Notes under the pieces: model-generated | What the model was told of the DNA's origin: nothing | Seen by the model: the letters and a program-made list of their open reading frames with translations, nothing else | Database searches by the model: none | From: CAZXCK01 sp964639225 | GTDB lineage: Bacteria > Chloroflexota > Anaerolineae > Aggregatilineales > Phototrophicaceae | Length of the DNA: 22,274 nt | Direction: 5' to 3' | Assembly (NCBI GenBank): GCA_964639225.1 | Contig: CAZXCK010000071.1 | Location: 1 to 22,274 of the forward strand | Program-made: the position numbers and the translations under genes | Part shown: positions 1 to 7,113 of the stretch, piece by piece | Numbering within the stretch: the stretch's first letter is position 1 | Layout: every line of letters begins with the position of its first letter

Positions 1-141
1 GCAGGGGATAGCGCCCAAATCTGCAATATCGACTCAAGATATAACGGATGTTATAGCATCTTTGTTTCTACACTTAAGGCGTGCCTGCTGGGTGATGTGA
101 ACCGGTGAGATAGGCTTGCAATAGATATTGGTTTACTGCAG
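1..141. other. Non-coding stretch downstream of the receiver-kinase gene
   Basis: No convincing gene is visible here. The only structure is a short A+T-rich inverted repeat, TATAAC (40-45) and GTTATA (50-55) around GGAT. It is not followed by a T-run on either strand, so I do not call it a terminator. This is the 3' flank of the minus-strand signalling pair, and its transcript end cannot be placed from sequence alone. Confidence 0.5.
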
Positions 142-1248
142 TTAACCAAGCGTAATCGGGCAATAGACCGTGAAACAAGAACCGCTACCAGGTTGACTCA
201 CAGCGTCAATTCTGCCACCACAGATATCTAATATCTGTCTGACAAGCGCCAATCCCAGACCACTGCCCTTTATGTTGTGGGCGTTGTTCGCACGAAAGAA
301 GGGTTCAAAGATGTGGGGTAATTCTTCTTCAGGAATACCAATACCCGCATCTGCAACAGCAATAACTATCTCCCCGTCCTCTACCTGCGCCACAACCCGA
401 ATCTCCGTGCCTTCGGGCGAATATTTGATCGCATTAGAAATCAGATTGGTGATGACATGCTGCGCAAGTTTAGGGTCAATATCAACGAGTTCTGGTAGCG
501 CGCTTGACAGTACAAGATGATGCTTTCCCCCACTAATCAGCTTAAACTCTTCAAGCAGGCTTTCTAGCATCATTCGAAGATTGGTTGGCTGGAGATTGAG
601 CGTGAGTTGACCATTCTCAAGCTCAGATGTCATCAGCATTTCATCCAGCATTTGTAGCAATTTATGGACTGACCCATCAATACGTTGAAAGTGCTGCTGC
701 TTTCGTTCAGGCGACATGCGATCCGTATAGCTTCGAAGCATATTGGATGACATCAGAATGGTTGCTAGCGAATTACGGAAATCATGTGAGAACATACCCA
801 CTAATCTTGATTTTAGCAGATACTGCTCTCGCTCTGCGTCGATGATTTCATTCAAATGGGCAATTTGCGTCAGAATCTGGTCTTGCTTATCCAAACGTGC
901 CTGCACCATGTTGATGACTTCCTGATGGCGAAAAGGCTTAGTCAGGTAGTCGTCCGCGCCCAGGTTCATTCCTTCCCGTACAGACTGACGATCACCAGCA
1001 GCTGTTAGAAAAACAAATGGAAGCTGTGCAAAATTCACATCTGCCCGAAGCTCAATCAGCACTTCGTGGCCATCCATCTCTGGCATCATAATGTCGCATA
1101 ATACGAGATCAGGGTGTTCACCGCGGATCGCATCGAGTCCCTGTTTGCCATTTTTAGCACCAACGACTTCATAACCTTCATATCGAAGCCAGTTCATGAT
1201 CTCGTCGCGGATGTCAAATTCATCTTCAATCACGACTATTTTTGTCAT
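142..1248 (-). CDS. Receiver-first histidine kinase (REC-HisKA-HATPase)
   Basis: This is a cytosolic signalling protein of 368 residues in which a response-regulator receiver replaces the usual sensor. The receiver (about 3-118) has the acidic pair E8/D9, acceptor D52 in LCDIMMPEMDG and K104 in LTKPF. A short helical linker leads to the HisKA helix with H155 in MFSHDFRNS. The ATPase domain (about 255-365) shows the N box (NLISNAIKYS), G1 (DAGIGIPEEE) and G2 (KGSGLGLALV). No membrane segment or DNA-binding domain is present. I chose the ATG at 1248 over a TTG one codon earlier because AAAGGA lies 8 bases before it. It overlaps the end of the upstream six-PAS kinase gene by 23 bases, so the two are probably translationally coupled. 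The likely role is an intermediate relay: phosphorylation of the receiver, perhaps by the neighbouring kinase, would control its own kinase activity. Family assignment is firm; the partner is inferred. Confidence 0.93.
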   Translation of the reverse strand: MTKIVVIEDEFDIRDEIMNWLRYEGYEVVGAKNGKQGLDAIRGEHPDLVLCDIMMPEMDGHEVLIELRADVNFAQLPFVFLTAAGDRQSVREGMNLGADDYLTKPFRHQEVINMVQARLDKQDQILTQIAHLNEIIDAEREQYLLKSRLVGMFSHDFRNSLATILMSSNMLRSYTDRMSPERKQQHFQRIDGSVHKLLQMLDEMLMTSELENGQLTLNLQPTNLRMMLESLLEEFKLISGGKHHLVLSSALPELVDIDPKLAQHVITNLISNAIKYSPEGTEIRVVAQVEDGEIVIAVADAGIGIPEEELPHIFEPFFRANNAHNIKGSGLGLALVRQILDICGGRIDAVSQPGSGSCFTVYCPITLG

Positions 1249-4200
1249 CAATACAGTCCTTTTGAGGTAGCGTTACCATGAAAACTGTACCTGATTCTGG
1301 TGTACTTTCGACACGCACCGTACCGCCATGTGCATCGATTGCCTGTTTGGTAATACTCAGACCTAAACCTGTGCCAGTTATGGCTCCAACATTCGCAGCC
1401 CGATAGAAGGGTTTAAACAGGTGCTTTAAATCGTCCGGTTGTATACCGATCCCCTGATCCTTTACACTCAAAGTGATTCCAGCGTCTGTCTGCGAAAAAT
1501 GAACATACACTAGCTGTTCATGTGACGAATATTTGAGCGCATTATGGATCAGGTTGCTGATCACATGGTGCATCAGGTGCGGGTCAAATTCAGCCGTCAA
1601 CGGGTTTTCCGGCCCGCTGTAGACGATCCGGTCACGATAGCCTTCCTGATGCTCGAAATCCTCAATGATTTCCTGACACAAGGCACCCAGGTCCCCCACT
1701 ACAGGTTGGTACTGAAGCTGATTCGCCTGTATCCGCGCCAGTTCCAGCACATCTTCCATAATATCCTTCATATACAAAACCTGTTTACGGATACGATCCA
1801 GGCGCGTGTCAATCTGGCTGCTGTCCATCCGCTCACGATACACACTAAGTGTCTCGGTATTGGCGAGGATAGCAGCCAATGGGGTACGGAACTGGTGAGA
1901 TGCCATGGACACAAAACGAGACTTCAACTCGCCCAGTTCTTTTTCTTTTTCCAATGCCATCCACAGTGTTTCTTCGGCCTGCTTTCTGCGTGTAATGTCG
2001 ATTATAAGCGCCATAACCAGCGGCGCTGGATGCAGATTCACGAGGCTGAACTGAACATCTGCCGGGAATACGTGTCCATCTTTACGTCTGGCGGATAGTT
2101 CCATGGCTTCGAAGCGATGTTGATGGGTAGAGACGAATTCCTTTATGATCAGGGCGTGAGCTTCACGAAACTCACGGGATACAAGCATTTGCATGGGGGC
2201 ACCGATGAGTTCATCACGTTCATAGCCAAAGATCTGTTCTGCTGCTTTATTGGTTAATACGATTTTGCCGTTAGCGTCACTCACGATTACAGCAATGGGC
2301 GAGGCTTCGATGAACGTGCGATACCGTTCTTCGCTATTACGCAGGGCGATCTGAGCGGACTTTTGCTCAGTGATATCGATATTCACGCCGACCGTTCGCA
2401 GATGTCTTCCGTAGGCGTCCCAATAAAGATTTGCTATGGCGCGCAGGTAACGTATCTCGCCATCAGGGGTGACAATGCGAAACACCGAATCGTAGGCTTT
2501 TTCGCCCCTGGCTGCGGCCTCAGCCTCAGCTTGAGCCCGCGCAATATCATCGGGATGTACAGCGTTTTGCCAGAATTCAACAGAGAGTGTAAACTGCGTG
2601 GCATCTCCGCCATACAGCTTAAACATCTGTTCATCCCAGTGCATTACGTCATTTGCGGCATCGTAATCCCAGATGCCAATTTGCCCGGCAGATGTCGCCA
2701 GTTGGAGGCGTTCTGTAGCAACTCGAAGCGCTTCTTCGATGGTTTTACGTTCCGTAATATCCGTAAAAGTCGTCACGGCTGCAACTGGACGCTTATGATC
2801 CGACTGGAATACGGGCTGCGCGTTAACGAGTAGCCAGCGCACAAAACTATCCGGTCTATGCACACCCATAAGGACATTGGATTGCGGTTGACCTGTCTTC
2901 AGCGCGATCATCGCCGGGTGGGTTTCACCAGGGAAATCACTGCCATCTTCATGAACAGTCCCCCAACGCGGATCGATCGATGTGCGCTGATTGATCTGAT
3001 CGGCTGAGAGTCCGAGAATGCGCTCAGCAGCAGGATTCCATGCCTGGATTGCGCCATTCCGATCTTGCAGGACAATGCCTTCCGACATGGTCGTAATCAG
3101 TGTGCGATACCGTTCTTCACTGTTACGCAAGGCCGCTTGACTGGCTCGCTGCTCGGTGATATCTCGGAATATACATACAATATCTTCGACGGCCTCTTCT
3201 GAGTCTTTTACCGGGGCGATGCTGATCTCGGCGTCAAAAGTTGTCCCGTCATCAGCCCGCCTGGCCTGGATCTCCATACGACGCGTTTCGTGTCGTATCG
3301 TGGTGTCCTGTATCGCGAGTTCGAGGCGTGTTCGATACCCATCTGATACAAACTCCGACAACTTTCTGTCAAAGTAACCGTCCTCAGCTAACCCAAACAT
3401 TCTGTTAAAGGTGTGGTTAGTCTGCTGAATACCGTGCTCTACATCCAGAAGCACAATGCCATCACCGCTATGATTGAAAATGGCCTCGATTCGATCTTTG
3501 GCTTCTCTCAGTGCCTTTGTGCGTTCAACGACGCGTAGTTCGAGCCTTTGATTGGCCGCTTCCAGTGCCTTCCGGGAACGATTGCGTTCCGTCATGTCGA
3601 CATAAGTACAATACAAAGTTTGCTGGCCGTTGAGTTCTATGCCGGTCGCAAAGCCTTCCACATCGCGGATGGTGCCATCGGCCAACCGTTGTTCGAAATT
3701 ACAGGAACTGATTTCACCACTCAGGACCTGCGCCATCTTATTCAGGATGACTTCCGATTCTGCGATGTTGATCTGCATCATCGTCATCGTTTTCAGCGTT
3801 TCCAGAGGATAGCCGTAGAAGTCCACGGCGGCGGCATTCGCGTCCAGGATGCGAGCAGTTTGCGGGTCGATGATGAGTTTGGGCAACGTGACCGCTTCGA
3901 ACATACGCCGGTAGCGTTGTTCACTCTGCCGCAGCGCATCTTCCGTTTGTATACGTTCGGTGATGTTGCGGGCGCTGTCGTTCACACGAACAGGCCGCCC
4001 ATTCTCATCATAATTGATCCAGGCTCGACGGTGTAACCAGCGCACCTGCCCATCGGGGAAAATGACGCGGTGATCCACTTCCACGAAACCATCCCTCAAA
4101 CAGGTTTGCATAGCCTCCGTTACACGCACCAGGTCATCAGGATGCACGATTTTCTGGTAGAAATCAGCATCTTCTGTGAAACGCTCATGGGGGTATCCAA

Positions 4201-4756
4201 AGACTTCTTCAAAGGCATTGCTTACAAAAATGACCTGTCTATCCGGCAATCCGACACACAACAACGCATCCTGCATACTATCGAGCACAGCACCCAAATG
4301 GGTGTGCAGGGACTCCAGGTCATTATTGACTGTTGGCAGATACCGCGATCGTTGTTTGTCGAGCACCGGTTTTGTCTGTTGGGCAGTCCTGGCATCCAGC
4401 GCTTTATTGATGAGGTAAAGGATACGCTCAGTATGTCGCCAATCGGCCACACCGTATGCGCCGGCCTGCATCAAATCCACGCACTGATCTGCTGTTGGTT
4501 GCGCAAAAGTCATGATGCATGGCGCTATTCGCTGCGACTGCGCCAGAACATCAACGAGTTTAGCGACATCTTGTTCAACAGCGGCACAATACAGGATGAC
4601 ATCCCATTTTGTGATCATCGCGGATGCGATAACTTCAGTATCTTGGATGGAAACTTCAAATTGAGGTTGGGCATTCAGCAGGGCAGAAAGGCGCGTCGCA
4701 TTGTGTGAAGAATCACTAATGATACCGATCTCGTACTTTATTGATTTAGTTTCCAT
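1226..4756 (-). CDS. Six-PAS sensor histidine kinase with N-terminal receiver-like domain
   Basis: This is a soluble sensor kinase of 1176 residues with no transmembrane segment. Residues 8-122 resemble a receiver fold, but the acceptor position reads ILYCAAV and the conserved Lys-Pro is replaced by DWRHTE. Six PAS domains follow at about 152-270, 278-392, 420-535, 546-670, 680-798 and 808-925. Most end in the PAC-type ITE(R/Q) signature, and RNSEERYRT opens both the fourth and the sixth. A helical linker rich in charged residues (393-420) separates PAS 2 and 3. The HisKA H box is MASHQFRTPLAAI with H954. The ATPase domain has NLIHNALKYS, DQGIGI and TGTGLGLSI. The ATG at 4756 has GGAAAG 9 bases upstream. 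It is transcribed divergently from the phosphatase operon and overlaps the next kinase gene. The ligands sensed by the PAS domains cannot be told from sequence, and there is no attached output domain, so phosphotransfer must go to another protein. Confidence 0.95.
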   Translation of the reverse strand: METKSIKYEIGIISDSSHNATRLSALLNAQPQFEVSIQDTEVIASAMITKWDVILYCAAVEQDVAKLVDVLAQSQRIAPCIMTFAQPTADQCVDLMQAGAYGVADWRHTERILYLINKALDARTAQQTKPVLDKQRSRYLPTVNNDLESLHTHLGAVLDSMQDALLCVGLPDRQVIFVSNAFEEVFGYPHERFTEDADFYQKIVHPDDLVRVTEAMQTCLRDGFVEVDHRVIFPDGQVRWLHRRAWINYDENGRPVRVNDSARNITERIQTEDALRQSEQRYRRMFEAVTLPKLIIDPQTARILDANAAAVDFYGYPLETLKTMTMMQINIAESEVILNKMAQVLSGEISSCNFEQRLADGTIRDVEGFATGIELNGQQTLYCTYVDMTERNRSRKALEAANQRLELRVVERTKALREAKDRIEAIFNHSGDGIVLLDVEHGIQQTNHTFNRMFGLAEDGYFDRKLSEFVSDGYRTRLELAIQDTTIRHETRRMEIQARRADDGTTFDAEISIAPVKDSEEAVEDIVCIFRDITEQRASQAALRNSEERYRTLITTMSEGIVLQDRNGAIQAWNPAAERILGLSADQINQRTSIDPRWGTVHEDGSDFPGETHPAMIALKTGQPQSNVLMGVHRPDSFVRWLLVNAQPVFQSDHKRPVAAVTTFTDITERKTIEEALRVATERLQLATSAGQIGIWDYDAANDVMHWDEQMFKLYGGDATQFTLSVEFWQNAVHPDDIARAQAEAEAAARGEKAYDSVFRIVTPDGEIRYLRAIANLYWDAYGRHLRTVGVNIDITEQKSAQIALRNSEERYRTFIEASPIAVIVSDANGKIVLTNKAAEQIFGYERDELIGAPMQMLVSREFREAHALIIKEFVSTHQHRFEAMELSARRKDGHVFPADVQFSLVNLHPAPLVMALIIDITRRKQAEETLWMALEKEKELGELKSRFVSMASHQFRTPLAAILANTETLSVYRERMDSSQIDTRLDRIRKQVLYMKDIMEDVLELARIQANQLQYQPVVGDLGALCQEIIEDFEHQEGYRDRIVYSGPENPLTAEFDPHLMHHVISNLIHNALKYSSHEQLVYVHFSQTDAGITLSVKDQGIGIQPDDLKHLFKPFYRAANVGAITGTGLGLSITKQAIDAHGGTVRVESTPESGTVFMVTLPQKDCIDDKNSRD

Positions 4757-4792
4757 GTGTCGAATCTTTCCAGACTCAGTGAATATCCGATC

Positions 4793-4830
4793 CTAATAGA
4801 AAGACCCGGTCTGCTGACAATTATATTATA
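4793..4830 (-). promoter_or_regulatory. Candidate minus-strand promoter for the kinase pair
   Basis: Read on the minus strand, TTGTCA (4820-4815, five of six matches to the -35 consensus) is followed after 16 bases by TATTAG (4798-4793, four of six to the -10). The A+T-rich TATAATATAAT just upstream (4830-4820) could act as an UP-like element, or its TATAAT could be a competing -10. A short palindrome, AGACC-C-GGTCT (4802-4812), lies exactly in the spacer, where a repressor or activator could act. The expected start of transcription would be roughly 30 bases before the ATG at 4756. This is pattern matching only. Confidence 0.4.
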
Positions 4831-4869
4831 CTTCAAAAACAGCCGTGGATTTATTATGATGAGTTGTCA

Positions 4870-4890
4870 TCCTGCATGGAAACAGCAGGA
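4870..4890. repeat. Short inverted repeat in divergent control region
   Basis: TCCTGC (4870-4875) and GCAGGA (4885-4890) are perfect complements around a 9-base loop. It lies between the two divergent promoters. It is not followed by a T-run, so it is more plausibly an operator half-site pair or incidental than a terminator. Confidence 0.35.
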
Positions 4891-4909
4891 CATCTGGCGA
4901 ATCGACAAA

Positions 4910-4958
4910 GATGGATTTTAAGGGAAAGCGGGCGTGATGAGATTGCCGTGAATCCATC
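4910..4958. repeat. 8-base inverted repeat with 33-base spacer
   Basis: GATGGATT (4910-4917) and AATCCATC (4951-4958) are perfect inverted copies. The half-sites lie about four helical turns apart, centre to centre, upstream of the extended -10 promoter of the phosphatase operon. That geometry suits two binding sites for a dimer or a looping regulator. No terminator-like T-run follows. The rest of 4757-5108 carries no believable gene. Confidence 0.4.
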
Positions 4959-5024
4959 CTATGGGGATCTTCGGTAAAAGCCCTGAACCGGCAGCATGCG
5001 CAGGTGATGCGTCGAATACTGTAA

Positions 5025-5033
5025 TGGTATAAT
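5025..5033 (+). promoter_or_regulatory. Extended -10 promoter for the phosphatase/RsbW/receiver operon
   Basis: TGG-TATAAT (5025-5033) is a full consensus -10 hexamer with the extended TGn motif. The -35 region at the usual distance (about 5005-5010, TGATGC) is poor, which is tolerated in extended -10 promoters. Initiation would be expected near 5040, leaving a leader of about 55-70 bases before the first gene. The quality of the -10 suggests housekeeping-sigma transcription. Confidence 0.6.
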
Positions 5034-5108
5034 CTGATGATAGGCTTATTAGGCGGATGTGGGACACGCTATCGCCTGGAATATACCGAATGATTGCAGA
5101 CTCAAACC

Positions 5109-6338
5109 ATGATTGACCATCCATGTGACAACAATCGAGTTCAACAGCTCGAAAAAGAGCTTGAGGAGATGACCATCGTGCTCACCCAGGCGTGGGATCA
5201 ACTGGTTCCGTTTTTGCAGGAAGTACCCACGCAGGCGGAAACCGTACAGAACATCGAACCCATTCTGCACACGGTAGCGGCAGCAGCGGCGGCTGACCTG
5301 GCCGGAGTTTATTTGTACAAGGCCGATGAATGGTACTGTATTCCCGAATCGATCAACCTGTCACGGGATGCAATTCAGCGGTTGTCCGATATCAGAGACG
5401 AACAGATCATCGAGTTAGAGGCTCATACCGGCATACCCGTGAAGTGGGCATTTGCTCCTGTGATCTCCGAAAGCGAACGTATTGGTGTTCTTGGCATTGG
5501 CACATATGATTCTTATCATACGTTTTCCGCTGTTGATTTGCGCATTGTCAGGCGCATGGCAGAACGCATTGGTGGACAAATCACGGCATCACAACTGGCT
5601 CTCCTAAGAGAACGTGAAGTTGTGCAGGCACGGGACATGCAGATTGCCAACGAGATACAGCAGTCAATTCAGCCTGCGAACTCACCTCAGCTTCCGGGTG
5701 TTCAGATGGCGACCTACTGGAATCCAGCCAGGGAAGTGGGCGGTGACGCCTGGGGCTGGCTGGAAACAAACGCGAGTCGTCTGATGTGGTTCATCCTCGA
5801 CGTCGCTGGCAAGGGATTACCGGCAGCGCTGGCGGCTGTTGCGCTCCATACCGCAATTATTATGGCGCTGCGTATGCGCCTGTCGCCGGTGGATGCCTTG
5901 CGTGCGGTCAACTCACAATTCTATGACGCGTTCACGCGCACTGATCTGATGGCGACAGTGGCGATACTATCTTTAGACACAACCACCGGTATGCTGGAAC
6001 TCGCCAATGCCGGACATCCTCCTATACTGGTCAGGCACGATAACAACTGGCTGCGAATAGAAGCAACCGCGCCGCCTGTCGGAGTTTTACCCAGCTTGCA
6101 GGCTGAGGCTCAGTTTCTCCGGCTGAAACCACGTGATCTGATTATCGCTTACAGTGACGGCTTCACTGAGATAGAAACTCAGTCTGGGCTTTGGGGACAA
6201 ACGGGGTTGCTCAACACAATCTCCACCAGTTTTTCAGAGGTAGAGTCCATTACCCTGCATATTGTTGATGCTTCTCAGCGAGTGGGGCTGATCGAAGATG
6301 ATCAGACCCTGATTACGACATTATTCACAGGTAGCTGA
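5109..6338 (+). CDS. GAF-PP2C (SpoIIE/RsbU-type) serine phosphatase
   Basis: This is a cytosolic phosphatase of the PPM/SpoIIE family. It is expected to remove phosphate from the serine of STAS anti-anti-sigma proteins and so release the target of an RsbW-type partner. Residues 10-38 form a heptad-like coiled coil, 43-163 a GAF-like sensory domain, and about 170-409 the PP2C domain. Metal-ligand motifs are visible: VGGDAWGW (D213), DVAGKGLPAA (D231), YSDGFTE (D350) and EDDQTLI (D397/D398), with ANAGHPP between them. The usual second aspartate of the GGDxxD stretch is absent here. Neither the ATG at 5109 nor a TTG at 5094 has a clear ribosome site, so the start is uncertain by about 15 bases. 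The stop is 3 bases from the RsbW-like gene, placing both in one operon. The physiological substrates are probably the STAS proteins at 9582-10290 (inference). Confidence 0.9.
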   Translation: MIDHPCDNNRVQQLEKELEEMTIVLTQAWDQLVPFLQEVPTQAETVQNIEPILHTVAAAAAADLAGVYLYKADEWYCIPESINLSRDAIQRLSDIRDEQIIELEAHTGIPVKWAFAPVISESERIGVLGIGTYDSYHTFSAVDLRIVRRMAERIGGQITASQLALLREREVVQARDMQIANEIQQSIQPANSPQLPGVQMATYWNPAREVGGDAWGWLETNASRLMWFILDVAGKGLPAALAAVALHTAIIMALRMRLSPVDALRAVNSQFYDAFTRTDLMATVAILSLDTTTGMLELANAGHPPILVRHDNNWLRIEATAPPVGVLPSLQAEAQFLRLKPRDLIIAYSDGFTEIETQSGLWGQTGLLNTISTSFSEVESITLHIVDASQRVGLIEDDQTLITTLFTGS

Positions 6339-6341
6339 GTC

Positions 6342-6740
6342 ATGAAACTAAGCGAGTCGTTTTTAGCTAACCTGGGTTCTGTTTCGGACTTTACCGGACA
6401 GCTTGAGCAGCGCCTGGACTCACTCTCGATCAATGATCGCACCACCATAGTGCTGGCGGTACAGGAACTGCTGGTGAACATCGTGCGCCATGCCTACGCC
6501 GGAGCAGAGGGCCAGATCGAGTTTGATCTGTCCCAGATGGCGGATGAAGTCATGATTCGCGTGAGAGATTATGCGCATACGGAGTTCATTCCACCCGATA
6601 ACCTGCTTGAGCCCGACCCTATAAATCTGCCTGAAAGTGGCATGGGGCTGTATATTATCCAGCAGTCATTCGATGAAGTCAGATACGTGCATCTCGCTGA
6701 CGGCAATGAGTGGCACTTGAAGAAAACGCTAGGAGCCTGA
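6342..6740 (+). CDS. RsbW-type anti-sigma factor / serine kinase-like ATPase
   Basis: This small GHKL ATPase of 132 residues has the length of RsbW/SpoIIAB proteins, which bind a sigma factor or other target and phosphorylate STAS antagonists. The N box is QELLVNIVRHAY (E42, N46), and the G2 box is ESGMGLYIIQQSFDEV (G100, G102). The G1 region reads RVRDYAHTEFIPP: the ATP-contacting D76 is kept, but the glycine that normally follows two residues later is alanine. The start ATG follows a purine-rich AGGTAG just inside the end of the phosphatase gene. The receiver gene begins 1 base after its stop. The neighbouring PP2C phosphatase and the STAS genes on the opposite strand make a partner-switching role likely. 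No sigma gene is nearby, so the protein it restrains is unknown. Confidence 0.88.
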   Translation: MKLSESFLANLGSVSDFTGQLEQRLDSLSINDRTTIVLAVQELLVNIVRHAYAGAEGQIEFDLSQMADEVMIRVRDYAHTEFIPPDNLLEPDPINLPESGMGLYIIQQSFDEVRYVHLADGNEWHLKKTLGA

Positions 6741-6741
6741 T

Positions 6742-7113
6742 ATGAATCAACCGGTGATGGTTGTCGATGATGATAGTGTAACCCGTCGCGTAGTCACCTA
6801 CGCGCTTCAGGCAATGCAGATTGAGGTGATTGCCGCAGAAGACGGCGTACAGGCGATTCAACTCGCACAGCAGCGACAACTGGCGCTGGCGATTGTGGAT
6901 ATTAACCTTCCGGTTATGGATGGTTTTGAAGTGATACGTCGCCTGAAGGATATACCACACCTTCAGGATACACCTATGATCATCTTCACTGCGCGTAGCC
7001 AGACTGGTGATCGGATCATCGCACAGGAGGTAGGCGCTGTCGATTTTCTCTATAAGCCTTTCAGTACCCAGGAACTGCGCAATCTGGTCAGGAAGTATCT
7101 GGACCTGGCGTAG
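6742..7113 (+). CDS. Single-domain response regulator (CheY-like)
   Basis: This 123-residue protein is a receiver domain and nothing else. D10 and D11 form the acidic pocket, D53 in VDINLPVMDG is the acceptor, T83 lies in IIFTARS and K105 in LYKPF, so all catalytic positions are intact. AGGAG lies 6 bases before the ATG. It is the last gene of the phosphatase operon and its final 26 bases overlap the 3' end of the hybrid kinase gene on the other strand. A CheY-like protein without an output domain must act by binding another protein, for example a kinase, the phosphatase or the RsbW-like protein next door, or as a phosphate shuttle. The likely donors in the window are the hybrid kinase at 7088 and the kinases at 142-4756. 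Which one is used cannot be read from sequence. Confidence 0.92.
   Translation: MNQPVMVVDDDSVTRRVVTYALQAMQIEVIAAEDGVQAIQLAQQRQLALAIVDINLPVMDGFEVIRRLKDIPHLQDTPMIIFTARSQTGDRIIAQEVGAVDFLYKPFSTQELRNLVRKYLDLA

Noticed and set aside
40..55. TATAAC/GTTATA inverted repeat
   Set aside because: Too short and A+T-rich, and lacks a T-run. It is probably incidental.
1544..2098. Plus-strand open frame of 184 codons inside the six-PAS kinase gene
   Set aside because: It lies wholly antisense to a confidently assigned kinase region, and its translation has no recognisable domain and a composition typical of a shadow frame.
2300..3200. Near-identical DNA segments encoding RNSEERYRT in the PAS kinase, as a possible recombination repeat
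   Set aside because: They are the conserved linker preceding PAS domains and differ at several bases, so they reflect domain duplication rather than a recent DNA repeat.
4070..4708. Plus-strand open frame of 212 codons opposite the kinase N-terminus
   Set aside because: Antisense to PAS 1 and the receiver-like domain, with no family signature. Long shadows like this are common in this gene.
5090..5116. Eight-codon ATG frame just before the phosphatase start
   Set aside because: It could be a leader peptide, but it has no ribosome site and nothing in its residues suggests attenuation.
4918..5124. Minus-strand open frame in the divergent control region
   Set aside because: It runs through the promoter and into the phosphatase start, has no ribosome site or motif, and is better explained as regulatory DNA.
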